Below, in pieces: positions 61,234 through 64,000 of a stretch of 64,000 nucleotides of DNA (positions within the stretch are counted from its first letter, which is position 1; the number at the start of each line of letters is the position of its first letter). The stretch spans positions 1,302,001 through 1,366,000 of the forward strand of contig NZ_JAJKFQ010000001.1 of assembly GCF_020966635.1 (NCBI RefSeq), written 5' to 3'. Source of the DNA: Stieleria sp. JC731 (GTDB lineage: Bacteria > Planctomycetota > Planctomycetia > Pirellulales > Pirellulaceae). The notes under the pieces were generated by a model. It worked only from the letters and a program-made list of their open reading frames with translations, had not been told where the DNA came from and did not search any database. Both the position numbers and the translations under genes were made by a program.

Positions 61234-63393
61234 TTATTGCCACAGACGCAACACACTAACCAGGTCGTGATGTTGGTCAGTCCACAGTGGAGCTTCACGT
61301 AGCATCTGTTCGGTTGCCTTCGTGGCTTTGGCGAGTCCTTCGATTTCAAAGATCTTGTGTCCAGGCTTGGCAATGATCATCCATGTCGAATGCGTTGTGC
61401 CGATCTCGTTGTTGCCAATGCCTTCCAACATTCGGCTTTCAAGACCCGCATCGCTACTGAGTCGATGCACCAACGGTGACAATTCGAGGTGATTGTTGGA
61501 GGTGTGGATGGCGAGCACACCATTTTCGGCGAGCCGCTGTTTGTAAAGCTGAAGGGATTCGCGCGTCAAAAGGTGCGCCGGGATCGCGTCACTGCTGAAG
61601 GCATCAAGAACTAGTAGATCGAACTTCTTATCATGCATCCGTTCGAGCACCAAACGTCCGTCACCGATGTGCCGATTCAATTGGCTTGGACAATCACGCA
61701 TGAAGGTGAAGTAACGGTCTGCAATGTCGATGACGGCGGGATTGATTTCGATCAGATCGTATTGATCCGAAGGACGTCCGTATGTGGTCAAGACTCCACA
61801 GCCGAGCCCTACGATTCCGATTCGAAGTGACTCATGTTGTTGTTGCAGTGATTTTGTGACGATGCCGACACCACTTTCATGGCCATAGTAAGTCGTCGGT
61901 TGTGCCTGATTAGGTTCGTATCGCTGCATCCCGTGCAATGTGCTGCCGTGGACCAAACAGATCCCCAGAGGCTTTTCACGGACTTTCAGAACACCAAAGA
62001 AGTTTCTCTGCGATGCGATCGTTCGATGGTTTGAAACAAAGGCCATCGTGATGATTGGTGTGACCATCACCAGCAATGCGCCAAACTTTAGCCGAGCAGC
62101 AGCGGCCCAGTCATAGTTGGGCTGGTTCCATCCCTTGCAGGCGAAAAACAATAGGAACGTCAACGCGGTTACCAGCGCGACAAAGAATGGCAATTCGGCG
62201 TGGTTGTTCAGCAGTAGCGGACAAACAATCGCGACGATGATTCCTCCAAGTGCGCCACCAGCAGAGAGCATGGCGTAGTAGAGCGTCAAACGGTTGGTGG
62301 CCGGTTTTAATCGCGCGACTTCCCCATGGCATAGCAAGCACGCGCCGAACAACATCACCATGTAGCAAGTTGCCTCGGCGAGCAATTGGACGCTACCGGG
62401 TAGCATTGTTTTGCCCTGAATCAAAGCCAGTGCCGCCAACGTTACCGCTGCGATCGGTTTCGGACGGTACCACTGCGGTGAATCAAAGCAGACGATGAAG
62501 CTGGCAAGGTAAAGGCTTAGCGGAAGTACCCACAGGAATGGCACAACGGCAATGTCTTGGCAGACGTGATTGGTGACGACCAACAACATGACACTGGCAA
62601 GGGCTGGTAAAGCTATCCAGGCGAGCAGTTGTTTCTTTGGAACCTTCGTATCGGTCGACGAAACTTCTGTGCCCTCGGAGGGATGAGATGGACTTTGACG
62701 CTGCATTCGCAGCAAGCTGGTCGCGACGTAACCCTGAACCAAGACAAAGGCAAGGAACAGCAAAGACCAAAGCGTCGATTGGTTCGAAACGGACAAAACC
62801 GGTTCGAACAAAAACGGGTAGCTGAGCAGCGCGAACAACGATCCGGCATTTGAGAGTGCGTACAAGCGGTAAACGCGTTCGCTGCTATCTTGCAAACTTA
62901 GCCAAGCTTGGATCAGCGGTCCTGTGCTGGATAGAACAAAGTACGGCAAGCCGACATGCCTGGCCAACATCCACAGCAGGTAGAACATCGGCGATTCCGT
63001 TCCCGTTGGCTTCCAAGCATCGGTCGGTTCGATCGGAACCATCAATGCGGCCACACACAATAGCGATAGATGAATGATGGCTTGGACGAACGGGGCACAA
63101 AACGTTCGCAGCAGGTGTGCGTAGAGATACCCTGCAAACAGGAGAACTTGGAAGAACAGCATGCAGGTTGTCCAAACCGCAGGGGTGCCACCGAACCATG
63201 GGAGCACACATTTGCTAATGATCGGTTGGACTTGGAAAACCAAGAAGGCTCCCAACAAGGTCGCCGCGGCAAACCAAAGCAGAGACCGTCCGCCGGCCGA
63301 ATCAACGATCCCGGATTCGGGTGACAGGTGTTCTAAAGAACGTTGGTCCGGATTTGACGATGTTGCGTGCTGAAGCGATTCGGGGGCAGACAT
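61234..63393 (-). CDS. Membrane-fused spermidine synthase-like protein
   Basis: 719 residues from ATG 63393 (MSAPES); another ATG lies at 63411. After a polar leader of ~30 residues come about 12 membrane helices (for example SLLWFAAATLLGAFLVFQVQ, WTTCMLFFQVLLFAGYLYAH). From ~450 follows a Rossmann-type spermidine synthase domain: YYGHESGVGIV, RIGIVGLGCGVLTTYGRPSD, YDLIEINPAVIDIADRYFTF, KFDLLVLDAFSSDAIPAHLL, and HTSNNHLELSPL. Such fused proteins are widespread in planctomycetes; the methyltransferase-like core binds decarboxylated or normal S-adenosylmethionine, but true spermidine synthesis has not been shown for this class. The polyamine-binding Asp of SpeE is replaced within FSSDAIP only in part. 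Confidence 0.88.
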   Translation of the reverse strand: MSAPESLQHATSSNPDQRSLEHLSPESGIVDSAGGRSLLWFAAATLLGAFLVFQVQPIISKCVLPWFGGTPAVWTTCMLFFQVLLFAGYLYAHLLRTFCAPFVQAIIHLSLLCVAALMVPIEPTDAWKPTGTESPMFYLLWMLARHVGLPYFVLSSTGPLIQAWLSLQDSSERVYRLYALSNAGSLFALLSYPFLFEPVLSVSNQSTLWSLLFLAFVLVQGYVATSLLRMQRQSPSHPSEGTEVSSTDTKVPKKQLLAWIALPALASVMLLVVTNHVCQDIAVVPFLWVLPLSLYLASFIVCFDSPQWYRPKPIAAVTLAALALIQGKTMLPGSVQLLAEATCYMVMLFGACLLCHGEVARLKPATNRLTLYYAMLSAGGALGGIIVAIVCPLLLNNHAELPFFVALVTALTFLLFFACKGWNQPNYDWAAAARLKFGALLVMVTPIITMAFVSNHRTIASQRNFFGVLKVREKPLGICLVHGSTLHGMQRYEPNQAQPTTYYGHESGVGIVTKSLQQQHESLRIGIVGLGCGVLTTYGRPSDQYDLIEINPAVIDIADRYFTFMRDCPSQLNRHIGDGRLVLERMHDKKFDLLVLDAFSSDAIPAHLLTRESLQLYKQRLAENGVLAIHTSNNHLELSPLVHRLSSDAGLESRMLEGIGNNEIGTTHSTWMIIAKPGHKIFEIEGLAKATKATEQMLREAPLWTDQHHDLVSVLRLWQ

Positions 63394-63582
63394 GAACGGT
63401 GGAGATCCCACGTGCGAGTCAACGATTGTCTGTCTCAGTCCCTGTTTCCAGGTGTTTCGATTCGTTGAAGACAGAATGGACGAGGAAACGTAGGTTTAAA
63501 AAAACGTTCCATCAAATCGAAGTCGCATATCTGGGCCGAACCGGTGTTCTTTGTTTCGCCCCAATTGGTTTTCGCTGCGCGA

Positions 63583-64000
63583 TCAAGGTTTACGCAACCG
63601 CTTGACCGTCTGGGCCAACTTTTGCAGTGCTGGTAGGACCGTTCGAGGGACTGGATTCGTCCAAGGATGCAAGCTGACGACCAGGTGCTGAAATGCTAAG
63701 CGGTCTTCGTACAGGGTGTTCAGCAATTCGTTGTCTGGATCACCACATGAATCGCACAGCGAGATCCCTTGCGAAAACATTCGCTGGACGTTGTGCCATT
63801 CCAATAACATTCCTGGCGAGTGCTCCGCGTATCGCTCGTCGAACGCCGTTTTGTAGCACGCGATGTGATCTTGTGTTCGGATATCGACGAGCATCGCGAT
63901 CGGGGCACCGTCAACAGAAAGTCGAGTCAATTGAAGCTTTTCGGAATCAATCAGTTCACCGACGACATCGACAAAGAACCCAAGAGTATCGTCCTCGGAG
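63583..64000 (-). CDS. Acetyltransferase (GNAT/CelD-like), C-terminal part, runs off window
   Basis: 139 residues in the same frame from the right edge, starting SEDDTLGFFVDVVGELIDSE; no start is visible. The motif LTRLSVDGAPIAMLVDIR, then HIACYKTAFDERYAEHSPGM-LLEW, matches the GNAT-fold acetyltransferase type 6 (CelD/BioF2-like) proteins, with the usual LDG-piA strand and FD-y-SPG-lL acceptor segment. Members are found in exopolysaccharide and cellulose synthesis clusters. The C-terminus is complete. An open frame from 63930 would start at a TTG inside the domain and is not the true start. Confidence 0.8.
   Translation of the reverse strand, partial: SEDDTLGFFVDVVGELIDSEKLQLTRLSVDGAPIAMLVDIRTQDHIACYKTAFDERYAEHSPGMLLEWHNVQRMFSQGISLCDSCGDPDNELLNTLYEDRLAFQHLVVSLHPWTNPVPRTVLPALQKLAQTVKRLRKP

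Overview
The window looks like a chromosomal segment of a planctomycete, most likely a Rhodopirellula-like member of the Pirellulaceae. The markers are two DUF1559 pseudopilin-like proteins with the planctomycete-type methylation leader, a PEP-CTERM protein, FHA and Ser/Thr-kinase proteins with C-terminal membrane anchors, an ASPIC/UnbV-VCBS lipoprotein paired with a TPR lipoprotein, a DUF1844 protein, a UxaC-like amidohydrolase, and flagellar genes scattered among housekeeping genes. This assignment rests on gene content only. No phage, transposase, CRISPR array, rRNA or tRNA gene was found.

Layout. 1-9.3 kb, almost all minus strand: the start of serC, a YacP-like NYN protein, a Wzx-type flippase, an FHA protein, a Ser/Thr kinase, truA overlapping asd, and a secreted FGE-sulfatase-domain protein. 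9.7-13.6 kb: a membrane-anchored HtrA protease and a UxaC-like protein. 13.7-19 kb: leuA with an upstream Leu-rich leader peptide and intrinsic terminator (a candidate attenuator), then fliP-fliQ-fliR-flhB, where FlhB lacks its C-terminal autocleavage domain. 19.2-28.1 kb: a large unrecognised membrane protein, then a plus-strand operon of circularly permuted ATP-grasp, alpha-E and transglutaminase-DUF2126 proteins (an amidoligase/peptide-type cluster).

28.1-39.3 kb: two arrays of the same hairpin-rich repeat in opposite orientation flank a Tat-exported sugar isomerase-like protein, the UnbV/TPR lipoprotein pair, a P-domain/autotransporter-barrel protein, a DUF1559 protein with a small lipoprotein, and purD. 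39.4-45.6 kb: a candidate small RNA, a cupredoxin, then a cytochrome oxidase assembly cluster (di-haem cytochrome c, a 58-residue membrane protein, ctaA, ctaB, SCO, DUF420). 45.8-48.8 kb: kdsB-pyrG-DUF1844 on the minus strand; CTP synthase and the CTP-using KdsB are neighbours.

48.9-51.2 kb holds the most interesting locus: a recognisable cobalamin riboswitch on the plus strand, followed by a DUF1559 pseudopilin-like gene and a PEP-CTERM-tailed DUF4465 gene. This suggests a vitamin B12-controlled cell-surface system, perhaps for B12 capture. 51.2-64 kb: an NAD-dependent epimerase, a lone Flp pilin with a strong terminator, an ABC-2 permease followed by two CNNM/CorC-like proteins, a strongly structured intergenic region, a TPR lipoprotein, a Fur-family regulator, FlgM, a membrane-fused spermidine synthase-like protein and a partial GNAT/CelD-type acetyltransferase running off the end.
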